A stretch of 64,000 bases of DNA, from positions 62,001 through 126,000 of the forward strand of contig CAVYJN010000006.1 of assembly GCA_963768885.1 (NCBI GenBank), written 5' to 3'. Shown one piece after another: positions 26,592 through 36,215 of the stretch (positions are counted from its first letter, which is position 1; the number at the start of each line of letters is the position of its first letter). The position numbers were made by a program, and so were the translations under genes. The notes beneath the pieces were generated by a model. The model did no database searches. It was not told where the DNA came from and saw only the letters and a list, made by a program, of their open reading frames with translations. This DNA comes from DASRIA01 sp963768885. GTDB lineage: Bacteria > Actinomycetota > Thermoleophilia > Solirubrobacterales > JBBDJG01.

Positions 26592-27563
26592 ATGACCGAC
26601 CAGGCCACCGGCGCCTCGGCCGCCGCATCCGCTCAGATCAGCGCCGTCCGCGGGAAGGACGGCTGGCTGTTCCTTGACTACGACACCAACGGGGTGATGT
26701 CCCAGGTCTACGGTCGACAGCTCCTGACCGAACAGCAGCTGAACAGCTGGCAGCGGCTGCTCGAGAACAGGGTCGCCTGGCTCAATCGGCGAGGCGCCGC
26801 GTATTTCTTCACGGTCGCCCCGGTACCGCACGTCGTGTTCCCCGACAAGCTCCCCCAACCTGGTGCGATCGACTCCGACAGGCCTGTCCTCCAGCTGCTC
26901 AGGCATCTGGACCGCGAGCGTTCCGACGCGCGCGTCATCTATCCGGTCGAGCAGCTGACCGCTCGCCGAGACGAGCTCACCTACACGAAGACCAATTCCC
27001 ACTGGACCGACCGCGGAGCGTTCCTGGCATATGAGCAGCTCGCTGCTGCCCTGGAGTCTCGAGTTCCCATGCGCAGAATCGAGGAGACCGAGATCGAGTG
27101 GGTCGAGAGGATGGCAGTGGGAGATCTGGGCGTAAAGATCACGCCCCAAGAGGCTTCTCCGCATGTGACGGCGTTCGTAAAGAGCCCAGGCGCCCAAGTC
27201 GTCAGAGACAACGCGGTCTTCAACCAGGGACGGCGGGCCGAGTACCTCTGTCCCGCCGCGCCAGACTTGACGTGTCTCGTGCTCGGGACGTCCTCGGCGT
27301 TGAACATGGTGCATGTGCTGGCCGAGAGCTTCCGCCGGCTCGTGTACGGAAACATCTCGTCACTCGACTATTCGCTCGTCGACGAGGTCGACCCCGACGT
27401 CGTCGTGAGCATCTTCGGCGAGCGGTTCATGGTGCGCGTGCCGACGGATGTGGGCGCACCCACCCTCGAGGAGCTTGAGGCGCAGAAGCGGGCGGCGGGA
27501 ACAGTTTTTCCACTTTCGGCAGGCCAGTGGAAAGGCCGCCTCGTTCAGCCTGCTTCCGCGTAG
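26592..27563 (+). CDS. AlgX/AlgJ-like SGNH-fold protein, catalytic triad altered
   Basis: 323 aa. The order of motifs matches alginate O-acetyltransferase AlgX/AlgJ domains: DGWLFLD near residue 24-30, a DxHW-like block at 135-138, and GTS at 232-234 (the AlgX nucleophile context), followed by SFRRLVYGN. Two oddities are seen. The Asp of DxHW is Asn (TNSHW), and there is no signal peptide or membrane segment, although these proteins normally act outside the cytoplasm. Codon use is less GC-biased than in the neighbours. Together with the tRNA fragment just upstream, horizontal acquisition is plausible. Confidence 0.7.
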   Translation: MTDQATGASAAASAQISAVRGKDGWLFLDYDTNGVMSQVYGRQLLTEQQLNSWQRLLENRVAWLNRRGAAYFFTVAPVPHVVFPDKLPQPGAIDSDRPVLQLLRHLDRERSDARVIYPVEQLTARRDELTYTKTNSHWTDRGAFLAYEQLAAALESRVPMRRIEETEIEWVERMAVGDLGVKITPQEASPHVTAFVKSPGAQVVRDNAVFNQGRRAEYLCPAAPDLTCLVLGTSSALNMVHVLAESFRRLVYGNISSLDYSLVDEVDPDVVVSIFGERFMVRVPTDVGAPTLEELEAQKRAAGTVFPLSAGQWKGRLVQPASA

Positions 27564-27600
27564 AGGACGCAAACGGCGCACGCCGCGTCCGCTCCTGAGC

Positions 27601-27813
27601 ATGGCATTCACGACCGACGACGCTCGGGCCTACATCGCAACGGTTCGCTGGCAGTTCGCGAGGACGATGCCCCAGTGGCCACACGAGTACACGCTGCGCA
27701 AGTGGCGGCCGGATCTCGAGCGGGAGGTGGAGCATGGGGGCGCCAATCCCAGAGACCACCCTGGTCAACCGGGCACTCCTCACGCGGCCGGAGCCCGTGA
27801 GGCCTGACCACTA
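27601..27813 (+). pseudogene. Remnant of a small conserved hypothetical gene
   Basis: The frame from ATG 27601 encodes an N-terminus (AYIATVRWQFARTMPQWPHEYTLRKW) that I recognise from a family of small hypothetical proteins of about 100 or more residues. From about 27733 a different frame encodes MGAPIPETTLVNRALL up to TAA 27813, which resembles the C-terminus of the same family. The middle is missing and the frame differs, so an internal deletion with frameshift is likely. Family recall is from memory; the two-frame structure is directly visible. Confidence 0.55.
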
Positions 27814-28182
27814 AGTCGGCGCCGCTCCCCCCTCGACCGGAAGCCCCGCCGCCCGCCAGGCCTGAAAGCCTCCGTCCAGGTCGGTGGCGCCCACGCCGAG
27901 GTCGCGCAGCGTGGCCGCGGCGAGGCTCGACTGGTAGCCCTCGTCGCACATCAGGATCACGCTGGGCGCGCCCTGCATCTGCTCGACTCTCCACTCGAGG
28001 ACGTTTCGCGCGATGAAGGTGGACCCGGGCACGACGCCGTCGGCGGCCCGCTGGCTGTCCGAGCGGATGTCGACGAGGAGCGCACCGCTCGACATCGCGG
28101 CTTGCGCGGCCGCCGGGTCGACGCGCTCGAGCCGCGCGCGGGCGGCACTGAGCAGTTCGTCGATCGTGCTGTGCGCTGCCAC
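27811..28182 (-). CDS. Single-domain rhodanese-like protein
   Basis: 123 aa. Rhodanese fold with LLVDIRS, the active-site loop CDEGYQSS (Cys79), and the C-terminal DLDGGFQAWRAAGLPVEGG signature. The six-residue loop fits a sulfurtransferase moving sulfane sulfur to a thiol acceptor; its partner is unknown. GTG start at 28182. It converges with the decayed gene, overlapping its last codon by three bases. Confidence 0.88.
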   Translation of the reverse strand: MAAHSTIDELLSAARARLERVDPAAAQAAMSSGALLVDIRSDSQRAADGVVPGSTFIARNVLEWRVEQMQGAPSVILMCDEGYQSSLAAATLRDLGVGATDLDGGFQAWRAAGLPVEGGAAPT

Positions 28183-28234
28183 CGAGCTTGCAGCCTAATT
28201 GCCCTGAATGGGGCCGGGGCCTAATATCGACCGC

Positions 28235-28630
28235 ATGCTTGTCCGCTTCCTGGTCACCTGGGCCTTCAACATCGTCGCCCTCTGGGTGGCCGCCGTGCTG
28301 CTGAGCGGCATCGACTACAACGGGTTCGGGGTGCTCGTCGTCGCGGGCCTGGTGTTCAGCGTCGTGAACATCTTCGTGCGGCCGTTCGTGATCCTCTTCA
28401 CGCTGCCGCTGGTGATCCTCACGCTCGGGATCGCGCTGTTCTTCATCAACCTCCTGATGCTCTATCTGACGAGCTGGATCGTCGACGACTTCACGATCGA
28501 CAGCTTCTGGTGGGCGATCCTCGCCACGATCATCGTGTGGTTCGTCAACTTCGTGCTCGAGCGGATCTTCGGGGACGACATGCGCGGCGATCGGCGCCCG
28601 CGCGCCGACGTCGTGGACGCGCGCTACTAG
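28235..28630 (+). CDS. Phage-holin-4-like (PF04020-type) membrane protein
   Basis: 131 aa from ATG 28235 (an ATG nine codons upstream is less likely). Four hydrophobic helices occur with the family marks LVVAGLVFSVVNIFVRPF, LPLVILTLGIALFFINLLML and a short charged C-terminus. Despite the Pfam name, members are common chromosomal proteins of unknown role in actinobacteria, and there is no phage context here. Confidence 0.82.
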   Translation: MLVRFLVTWAFNIVALWVAAVLLSGIDYNGFGVLVVAGLVFSVVNIFVRPFVILFTLPLVILTLGIALFFINLLMLYLTSWIVDDFTIDSFWWAILATIIVWFVNFVLERIFGDDMRGDRRPRADVVDARY

Positions 28631-28679
28631 GCGACGAGCCGGCCGGCACGGAGCCCCCGGCCGCTACCCTGCCGCTTCG

Positions 28680-29216
28680 ATGACGAGGCGACCGAAGATC
28701 GCGTGGCCGATCGCGCTCCTGCTGCTGGTCACGATCGCCACCGGCTGCGGCGACGACGAGGGGAGCAAGGGCAAATCGATCCGGGCGAACCCGACCGACA
28801 TGGCCTTCGCCACCCAGATGCTGATGCACCACGAGCGCAGCATCGACGCGGCTGATCTCGCGGCCACGCGGGCGAAGGACCCGATCGTCCGCCGCGCGGC
28901 GCGGGAGCTGATCCAGCTTCAGGCTGTCGAGGTCCAGACCCTGCGGACGGTCCGCCGGGTGCTCGCGGAAGCAGGCGTGGAGGAAGGCGACCTCGGGGTT
29001 CCCGCGACCACGCTCGACCCCGCGGCACTGCGCGGGGCGGAGGACTTCGACCGCGCGTACGCGGAGGCGATGATCGCGCACAATCGACTTGCGATCAGGA
29101 TGTCGGCGGCCGAGCGTGCCGGCGGAAGGCACGCGGAGCTACGCCGGATGTCCCAGGACATCACCGACCTCGCCCGCTTCCAGACGCGGCAGCTCGAGCG
29201 CAGTCTCGATCGCTGA
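28680..29216 (+). CDS. DUF305-family lipoprotein
   Basis: 178 aa. A lipobox LVTIATGC is followed by an all-helical domain with the paired DUF305 motifs, FATQMLMHHERSIDAA and YAEAMIAHNRLAIRM. The conserved Met/His residues of this ferritin-like fold suggest metal (possibly copper) binding outside the membrane, but this is inference. No metal-transport genes lie next to it. Confidence 0.87.
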   Translation: MTRRPKIAWPIALLLLVTIATGCGDDEGSKGKSIRANPTDMAFATQMLMHHERSIDAADLAATRAKDPIVRRAARELIQLQAVEVQTLRTVRRVLAEAGVEEGDLGVPATTLDPAALRGAEDFDRAYAEAMIAHNRLAIRMSAAERAGGRHAELRRMSQDITDLARFQTRQLERSLDR

Positions 29217-29225
29217 CCCGGGCGG

Positions 29226-29585
29226 TCAGCCGCTGTCGGCCTTGGTGCCGAGGTGGGCGCCATTGGCCGACTGGGCCCTTCCGTTCGGGGCCCTGCGACC
29301 GCCGATCAGCGGCGCCACAAGCTCGCCCAGGCTGCGGTCACCGAGCAACGGGCTCTGGAGGTCGGGGTGGCGCATGACCCGGTCGGGGTGGAACTCGTAG
29401 AGGTTGCGCCTTCCCTTGCGCTCGCGCGAGATGAAGCCGTCGTCCTCGAGCTCCGCGATGATCCGGTGGGCGGCGCGCTCCGTGATGCCGACCGCGTCGG
29501 CGATCTCGCGCAGGCGGATCTCACGCTCGTGCATCACGCAGAGCAGCACGTGGGCGTGGTTGGTCAGGAACTTCCACTCGGCCAT
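29226..29585 (-). CDS. Winged-helix transcriptional regulator (MarR-like)
   Basis: 119 aa. It begins MAEWKFLTNHAHVLLCV, followed by a compact HTH (IRLREIADAVGITERAAHRIIAELEDDGFISRERKGRRNLYEF) covering residues 20-65. The C-terminal half is low-complexity and carries no ligand domain. This arrangement is common among small actinobacterial regulators of unknown target. It converges with the DUF305 gene and is divergent from the repeat protein, which it might regulate. Confidence 0.75.
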   Translation of the reverse strand: MAEWKFLTNHAHVLLCVMHEREIRLREIADAVGITERAAHRIIAELEDDGFISRERKGRRNLYEFHPDRVMRHPDLQSPLLGDRSLGELVAPLIGGRRAPNGRAQSANGAHLGTKADSG

Positions 29586-29800
29586 GCGTTTGCCTCGAGG
29601 GCTCGGAACCCCCTTTCTCCTACGTGACGCCGGTACAGGGTGCCCAGGGCCCGATGTCCTCCCGGTACGACTACCCGGGATCGCTAGTAAATAGTCGTCC
29701 ACCAGCGCGGCGCCGGGCTTGACACCACCGGCCCGCTTGTGGATATTGGCCAGGGAAGCGCGCCATGGTGGCCAGCTTCGTCGAGGGGCAGGGGGGACGC

Positions 29801-31982
29801 GTGACCGGTCGGAGGCTCTCATCGCTGTTGTTGCTCGCACTCGCGGCGATCGCGCTGTCGGCATCCCCCGCCGGAGCGACGCACTCGTCCAAGGACATCG
29901 TGTCGATCGGCCCCTCGGGTGGCAACGGGGCGCTCGACGTGTTCTTCGACTTCTCCTCGACCGACGGGTCCCACGGGTTCTTCGAGACGCCCGAGTCGCT
30001 CGTGGCAGGCGACACGGACTCCTCGTATGACCTGTACGAGCGCGTGGGCGGGACCACGACGCTGATCTCGACCGGCCCGGCCGGCGGCAACGCCGAGCTC
30101 GACGTCTTTCCCGCCGCGGCATCGGACGACGGCCTGCGGGCCTTCTTCGAGACCGACGAGCCCCTGGTGGCGGGGGACACGGACCTGTTCTTCGACGTCT
30201 ACGAGCGTGTCGGGAACGACGACCAGTCTCGTCTCGACCGGCCCGGCCGGCGGCAACGGCGCCTTCGATTCCTTCTTCCACACGATCTCCGCCGACGGGA
30301 CCCGCGCGATCTTCGAGACCGACGAGGGCCTGGTGGCCGGGGACACCGACGGCCTGCCTGACGTCTACCAGCGCTCCGCGGGCACGACGACGCTGCTCTC
30401 GACGGGGCCGACCGGGGGCAACGGCGCCTTCGACGCGTTCTTCGCGGGCAGCTCCGACGATGCGAGCGTGGTGTTCTTCGAGACCGACGAGCAACTCGTC
30501 GCCGGCGACACCGACACGAGCCTCGACGTCTATCAGCGCTCCGGGGGCACGACTACCCAGGTCTCGACGGGCTCACCCGGCGGCAACGGCGCCTTCGACG
30601 CCTTCTTCCGCGGCGCCTCGCTGAACGGCAGCCGCGTCTTCATCCAGACGAGCGAGTCGCTTGCGGCGGCCGACACCGACACGAGCAATGACGTCTACGA
30701 GCGCTCCGGCGGAACCACGACTCTCGTGTCCGCGCCGGGCAACGGCACCTTCGCCGCGACCTTCGACGGCAACTCCAGCGACGGAACCCGGGTCTTCTTC
30801 CACTCGCGCGAGCAGCTCGCAGCCGGCGACACGGACACGTCCGCGGACGTCTACGAGCGCTCCGGCGGCACCACGAAGCTCGTGTCGACGGGCACGCCGG
30901 GCAACGGGGCCTTCGACGCCGACTTCTCGCAGGCCTCGGCCGACGGGTCGCGCGTCATGTTCGAGACCCGCGAACCGCTCACGGCCGGCGACACCGACAC
31001 CTCGATCGACGTGTACGAGCGCTCGGGCGGTTCGACCACGACGCTGCTCTCGACCGGGCCCACCGGGGGCAACGGCGTCTTCGACGCGACGTTCGTGGGC
31101 ATGTCGCTCGACGGGCAGAGGGTCTTCCTCGAGACCACCGAGAAGCTGGTGGCCGGGGACCTCGACTCCGTCCGCGACGTCTACGAGCGCTACGCGGGCA
31201 TCACGACCCACATCTCGATCGGGCCGGCCGGCGGCAACGGGGCACTGACGGCGATCTTCGACGCCGCCTCCGACGACGGCGCGCGGGTGTTCTTCGACAC
31301 CCTGGAGTCCCTGGTCTCGACCGACACGGACGCCAGGCGGGACATCTACGTCGCGGACGTGTCGGGCTACCCGCGGCCGAAGGGGGCGACGCCGACGCGA
31401 GTCCCGCTGGTGCCCGCGTTCCGGCAGTGCACGACGCCCAACCGGACACACGGCCCGCCGCTGGCATCCGCCTCGTGCACCGCGCCGGTGCTCGAATCGA
31501 GCCAGCTGACCGTCGGCTCGCCCGACGCGAACGGGCAGGCCGCGAACGCCTCGGGCTTCCTGTCGTACGGCGTCGTCGTGGGCGCCCCGGGAGGCGCCGA
31601 CGACTCCGATGTCAGTTTCAAGGTGAGCCTCACGGACGTGCGCGTGCAGGGATCGCTCGCCGACTACACCGGCCAGCTGCAGGCGCGACCGCAGATCAGG
31701 ATCACGGACAGGCTCAACGGCCCGGCCACCAACGAGCCGGCGACCGGCAACGAGGTCGAGCTCCCGGTGACGGTTCCCTGCACCACGACGGGGGACACGA
31801 CGGTCGGCTCGACGTGCGCGATCACCACCACGCTCGACGCGGTGACGCCCGGCGCGGTGCCCGAGGGCAAGCGGTCGATCTGGGCGCTGGACCAGGCGCG
31901 CGTCTACGACGGCGGCGCGGACGGCCTGGTGTCGACCGCGCCCAACACGCTGTACGCGAGGCAGGGAGTGTTCATTCCTTAG
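29801..31982 (+). CDS. Secreted TolB/WD-like repeat protein with C-terminal YPRPKGATP domain, frameshifted
   Basis: About 726 aa when corrected. GTG 29801 behind a G-rich site gives a signal peptide (VTGRRLSSLL...AGATHS). Next are about nine repeats of roughly 50 residues, each with GPxGGNGAFD, FETxExLVAGDTD and DVYERSGGTTT. The frame is broken at 30209: removing one G turns the sequence into YERSGTTTS, matching the other repeats. The last 200 residues (from GYPRPKGATP) form a separate domain shared with the penicillin-acylase-like protein at 39-43 kb. No catalytic site is visible; probably an extracellular binding protein. Confidence 0.82.
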
Positions 31983-31996
31983 GTAGGCTGGCCGCC

Positions 31997-32720
31997 GTGC
32001 CCGGCCTTCTGTCGATCGAGTCGCACGGCGACGTCGCCGTCGTCACCCTGCAGCGCCCGGAGAAGCGCAACGCGCTCTCCATCGACCTGAGGGTCGAGAT
32101 GGCCGACGCCTTCGAGCGGCTCGCGCACGACGACTCGGTCGCGTGCATCGTGCTGACGGGGGCGGGAACCGCTTTCTGCTCCGGCATGGACACGTCGCAG
32201 TTCGGCGGCGATCTCGAGCACCGGCGTCGGCTCGTGGAGACCAGCACGGGGGCCTTCCACGCGGTGGGCCGCTGCCCCAAGCCCGTGCTTGCCGCCGTCA
32301 ACGGGCCGGCGCTCGCCGGCGGCTTCGCGCTCGCGCTCCTGTGTGACGTGCGGATCGGCTCCGACCAGGCGGCGTTCGGCTACCCCGAGCTACCGATCGG
32401 CATCCCGCCGAGCTACGCCGCCGCGCGCGCGGCACTCCCTCCCGCGATCGCGCGGGAGCTCTGCCTCACGGGCCGCGTCGTCGAGGCGCCCGAGGCCGCC
32501 CGGATCGGCATCGTGAGCGAGCTGTGTCCCGCCACCGACCTGCTCGGCCTGGCGCTCGCGCGCGCCGGCGCGATCGCGCGCATGCCGCGCGCCGCCGATC
32601 CTCGAGACCAAGCGCAGGATCCTGTTCGACGGCGAGCGGACCTGGGGCGCGCTCTTCGACGAGGAGGAGCGGACCTTCCGGGCGGCGCTGCTCGAGGGCG
32701 AGCCCGACCCGGCCGCCTAG
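31997..32720 (+). CDS. Enoyl-CoA hydratase/isomerase family protein, frameshifted near the C-terminus
   Basis: About 240 aa when corrected. Crotonase fold: RPEKRNALSIDLR, oxyanion-hole residues in AFCSGMDTSQFGG and NGPALAGGFALALLCD. The usual catalytic Glu of the second active-site loop is in the FGYPELPIGI region. One extra base in GCCGCCG (32591-32597) breaks the frame; removing it gives ILETKRRILFDGERTW and a stop at 32720. It probably hydrates 2-enoyl-CoA or isomerises it; substrate unknown. Start GTG 31997. Confidence 0.85.
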
Positions 32721-32723
32721 GGC

Positions 32724-33887
32724 CTAGCCTCGCAGGCCGGCGGCCGCGAGGACCTCGGCCGCCGGTGCCGAGTCGTCGTCCAGCACGCCGCCGAGGCGAT
32801 CGCCCGCGAGCGCCTCGACCTTCTCGCTCAGCAGGCGGGCGTCCATCGGCCGGGCCGGCGAGCCGAGCGGATCGGCGACCGTCACCGGGGCATGCTCGCC
32901 GACCGTGACGCGTGCGCCCATCTCCGGTAGGTCCGGGTCGGTGCGCACCTCGATGCCCCGCGCGAAATCGCGCACCTCCACGTCCACGGCCTCGAAGTCG
33001 GCGACACGGGGTGCGCCGCGAAGCAGCGCGAACGCGGCCAGGTAGGGGATCGAGAACTTGGCCTGCAGCCCGTCGGCGACCTCGTCGAGCGCGGCGGCCG
33101 CGCGCGCGAGGGGGTGCACCGCCACGCTCACGGGCGCAGCGGCCGCGGCCGCTGCCGCCCGGAGCGCGAGCGCGGCCTCGATCACGCCGTGGGTGGCGAG
33201 GCAGCAGGGGTAGGCCTTGATCCAGTTCTCGTGGACGGCCGGCTCGACCTGGGAGTCCGGCCACGCGACGCCGAAGACACGCGTGAAGCCGACCGGGCCG
33301 CGGGCCGCCGGCTCCGCCGGGACGTGCGCTCCCGCCTGCGCGAGGCGTGCGGCCTGCAGGCCGGCGGCGGCCGCCATCCCAACCTGCAGGGCCTTGCCGT
33401 CGGATCCGAATGCGGCCCGCAGGCCCCCGGCGCGCAGCAGGGCGAGCGCGAGGGCGTCCTCGGTGCGCGTCTCGGAGAGGCCGAGCAGGCGCGCGGCCGC
33501 GATCGCCGCGCCTGCGGAGCCGCACACGGCCGTCGGATGCCAGCCACCGTCGTAGAGCGCCGGGTGACCGGCCCTTGCCAGCGCGGCGGTCGTCTCGAAC
33601 CCGGCCGCGTAGGCGTCGAGCACGGCACCGAGGTCACGGCCGTCCTGCGCGGCCAGCAGGAGGGCGACCGGCGCGACCGGCGCGCTCGCGTGGACCAAGC
33701 CCGGCGAGTACGTGTCGTCGTAGTCGAGCACGTGGCCCGCGCAGCCGAGCCAGGTCACGCGCTCGAGCGGCCCGTCGCCGGCGGCGCGCGCGGCGCGCGC
33801 CGCCGGCTGCGGCGTCCCCGCGACGGCACAGGCGAGCCAGTCGAGCAGCGCAACGCGGTGGAGCTCGAGCCTCGCGCCGCCGTACAT
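32724..33887 (-). CDS. MmgE/PrpD family protein
   Basis: 387 aa, shorter than typical 2-methylcitrate dehydratases (450-480). Family features: DYDDTYSPGLVHASAPVAPVALLLA near residue 55, a GWHPTAVCGSAGAAIAAARLLGL block, GFTRVFG, and a C-terminal KAYPCCLATHGVIEA. The N-terminal helices appear shortened. It may dehydrate 2-methylcitrate or a related polycarboxylate. No prpB or prpC is present here, so the pathway is not established. It converges with the enoyl-CoA hydratase gene. Confidence 0.8.
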   Translation of the reverse strand: MYGGARLELHRVALLDWLACAVAGTPQPAARAARAAGDGPLERVTWLGCAGHVLDYDDTYSPGLVHASAPVAPVALLLAAQDGRDLGAVLDAYAAGFETTAALARAGHPALYDGGWHPTAVCGSAGAAIAAARLLGLSETRTEDALALALLRAGGLRAAFGSDGKALQVGMAAAAGLQAARLAQAGAHVPAEPAARGPVGFTRVFGVAWPDSQVEPAVHENWIKAYPCCLATHGVIEAALALRAAAAAAAAPVSVAVHPLARAAAALDEVADGLQAKFSIPYLAAFALLRGAPRVADFEAVDVEVRDFARGIEVRTDPDLPEMGARVTVGEHAPVTVADPLGSPARPMDARLLSEKVEALAGDRLGGVLDDDSAPAAEVLAAAGLRG

Positions 33888-33928
33888 GCGGCGATTCTAG
33901 GAACGGCCCGGGCGCCGCGCCGGCCGGG

Positions 33929-34240
33929 TCAGGCGACGGCCCGCTCGGCGACGTCCGATGCCGGCGCCCGGCGCAGGCCCGCGAGGAGCCGCTGGGGCAG
34001 GACGTCGTCGAGCACCGCTCTCAGCGACGCCTCCGGTGGGAGGGCGCGCTCGAGCCGGTAGGCGGATCGCACCCCGTGCTCGAGGAGCATCGCGCGCGCC
34101 GCCGATCCGGGGCGCACGCCGATCCGGTCGAGCGCCTGGCCCACGTAGCTGTCCACGTCGCGCACGTCCCGCAGGCCTCGCCGGGGAGGGGCGGTGGGGA
34201 GGGAATGGGGTTGGCCGCGCATTTTGTCCTCTTTCTCCAT
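33929..34240 (-). CDS. Hypothetical small protein
   Basis: 103 aa from ATG 34240, or 97 aa from an internal ATG at 34222. Arg/Ala-rich and helical in appearance (AMLLEHGVRSAYRLERALP), with no membrane segment or known motif. It lies upstream of, and divergent from, the sulfate transporter operon. Coding capacity is plausible but not certain. Confidence 0.4.
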   Translation of the reverse strand: MEKEDKMRGQPHSLPTAPPRRGLRDVRDVDSYVGQALDRIGVRPGSAARAMLLEHGVRSAYRLERALPPEASLRAVLDDVLPQRLLAGLRRAPASDVAERAVA

Positions 34241-34289
34241 AAGGTTGCTGGGAAAGGCCAGGCTAGCACGCCGGAAAGGAAAAGGCCTC

Positions 34290-34362
34290 TTTGTCTATCC
34301 GGTTTATGGAGTTTCTGCTATAACCTCCGCCGGTAAGCTTTCCTATCGGAGCAATAGACAAA
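34290..34362 (+). promoter_or_regulatory. Leader of the sulfate operon with a 9-bp inverted repeat
   Basis: TTTGTCTAT at 34290-34298 is exactly complementary to ATAGACAAA at 34354-34362. The AT-rich stretch TGCTATAACC between them may contain a -10 region. This is markedly AT-rich for the window. It could be an operator or leader structure for the sulfate genes. A TCCGGT...ATGGAG element near 34299 resembles sequence just upstream of the Rrf2 gene at 38440-38460, hinting at shared control. Confidence 0.4.
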
Positions 34363-34380
34363 AGGGGGAATGATCCACTC

Positions 34381-35386
34381 ATGGGGTCTCGCAGACGCAT
34401 TTCGATCGCCGCTTTGCCGCTCGTGCTGCTCACCGCCGGCATCGCGGCGTGCGGCGGGACCAGTGCTTCGAGCGGGAGCGCGGGGACCGCTGAACCTGGT
34501 CGCCTACTCCACGCCGCAGGAGGCCTACGAGGAGATCATCCCGGCCTTCAAGAAGACCGACGACGGCAAGGACATCGGCTTCAAGCAGTCCTACGGCGCC
34601 TCCGGTGACCAGGCGCGCGCCGTCGAGGCGGGCCTGAACGCGGACGTGGTGGCGCTGTCGCTGGCCCCGGACGTCGACAAGCTCGTCGAGGCGAACAAGG
34701 TCGCCTCAGACTGGAACAAGGACGCCTACGACGGCTTCGTGACCAACTCGGTCGTGGTGCTCGCGACGCGCAAGGGCAACCCGAAGAACATCAAGACCTG
34801 GGACGACCTGCTGAAGGACGGCGTCGAGGTGATCACGCCGAACCCGTTCACGTCGGGCGGCGCCAAGTGGAACATCATGGCCGCCTACGGCGCCCAGCTC
34901 GAGGCCGGCAAGTCCGAGCAGGAGGCCAAGGACTACCTGCGCAAGCTGTTCGAGAACGTGCCCGTTCAGGACAAGAGCGCACGCGAGGCGCTGCAGACCT
35001 TCGTGGGCGGCAAGGGCGACGTGCTGCTGGCCTACGAGAACGAGGCGATCACGGCCCAGCAGAAGGGCGAGGAGGTCGACTACACGGTCCCGGACGGGAC
35101 GATCCTGATCCAGAACCCGATCGCGATCGTGACCGGCGCGCCCGCCGCGGCAAGCAAGTTCGTCGAGTTCACGCGCAGCGACGAGGCGCAGAAGATCTTC
35201 GGCGAGAAGGGCTACCGCTCGGTCAACAAGGACCTCGTGGACGAGTCCAAGTACCCGACGCCGAAGAACCTGTTCACGATCGACGACCTCGGCGGATGGC
35301 CCACGGTGAACAAGGAGTTCTTCGACCCCGAGAGCAGCGTGATGGCCTCGATCAACCAGGACCAGGGGTTCCCGACTGAGAAGTAG
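34381..35386 (+). CDS. sbp: Sulfate/thiosulfate-binding lipoprotein of an ABC importer, frameshifted
   Basis: About 334 aa when corrected. The start region encodes a lipoprotein signal (RRRISIAALPLVLLTAGIAAC). One extra base at about 34488-34490 separates it from the mature protein, which begins LNLVAYSTPQEAYEEIIPAF in the next frame. The family motifs FKQSYGASGDQARAV, DVVALSLAPDVDKL, NPFTSGGAKWNIMAAYGA and GKGDVLLAYENEA are intact. It binds sulfate outside the membrane and delivers it to CysTW. The ATG at 34370 has better spacing to AAAGGGGG but yields no signal peptide. Confidence 0.9.
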
Positions 35387-35420
35387 CGCGACAGCCGCGC
35401 CGGCTCCGTCCGGAATCCGC

Positions 35421-36215
35421 ATGCGAGCGCCGCGCCTGCCCGGCGCGGCGCTCGCGGGCGGGATCTCGATGCTCTACCTGAGCGTGATCGTGCTGATCCC
35501 GCTCGCCGCGGTCGTCGCCAAGTCGCTGGAGCTGGGCGTGGACCAGTTCTGGACGGCGATCACCAACGAGCAGGCCCTCGCGGCGCTGAAGCTCACGGTG
35601 GGGGCGTCGTTCGTGGTCGCCGCGATCAACGCCGTCTCGGGGACGCTGATCGCCTGGGTGCTGGTGCGCGACGAGTTCCGCGGGAAGCGGTTCGTGAACT
35701 CGCTGATCGACCTGCCGTTCGCGCTGCCCACGATCGTGGCGGGACTCACGCTGCTGGCGCTGTACGGGCCGCGCAGCCCGGTCGGCGTCGACATCGCATA
35801 CACGAAGGCGGCGATCATCCTCGCGCTGCTCTTCGTGACGCTGCCGTTCGTGGTGCGGACGGTCCAGCCGGTGCTGCTCGAGCTCGACCGCGACATGGAG
35901 GAGGCCGCGGCATCGCTCGGAGCCGGCGAGTTCACGATCTTCCGCCGCATCATCCTGCCGAACCTGATCCCGGCGATCCTCGCCGGCGTCGCGCTCGCGT
36001 TCGCGCGCGCGATCGGCGAGTTCGGCTCGCTCGTCCTGATCACCGGCAACCTGCCGTTCGACACCGAGGTCTCGTCGGTGTTCATCTTCGGCCAGATCGA
36101 GAGCGACCGGGTGGTGGGGGCCGCCGCCGTGTCGGTCGTGCTGCTCGTGATCTCGTTCGTCGTGCTGCTCGGGATCAGCTTCCTGTCGCGCTGGGGGTCC
36201 AGGCATGAGGAATAG
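35421..36215 (+). CDS. cysT: Sulfate ABC transporter permease CysT
   Basis: 264 aa with six membrane segments. The EAA loop that contacts the ATPase is EEAAASLGAGEFTIFRRIILP. LIDLPFALPTIVAGLTLLALYG is a strong signature of the CysT/CysU permease. It overlaps cysW by 11 bases and lies 34 bases after sbp, so the operon is co-transcribed. Confidence 0.94.
   Translation: MRAPRLPGAALAGGISMLYLSVIVLIPLAAVVAKSLELGVDQFWTAITNEQALAALKLTVGASFVVAAINAVSGTLIAWVLVRDEFRGKRFVNSLIDLPFALPTIVAGLTLLALYGPRSPVGVDIAYTKAAIILALLFVTLPFVVRTVQPVLLELDRDMEEAAASLGAGEFTIFRRIILPNLIPAILAGVALAFARAIGEFGSLVLITGNLPFDTEVSSVFIFGQIESDRVVGAAAVSVVLLVISFVVLLGISFLSRWGSRHEE

Noticed and set aside
26376..27314. Minus-strand 312-aa open frame over the tRNA fragment
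   Set aside because: It crosses a terminator and is antisense to the AlgX-like gene; no recognisable domain.
28235..28630. Holin-like protein as a sign of prophage
   Set aside because: No integrase, terminase, capsid or endolysin is near; the family is common on chromosomes.
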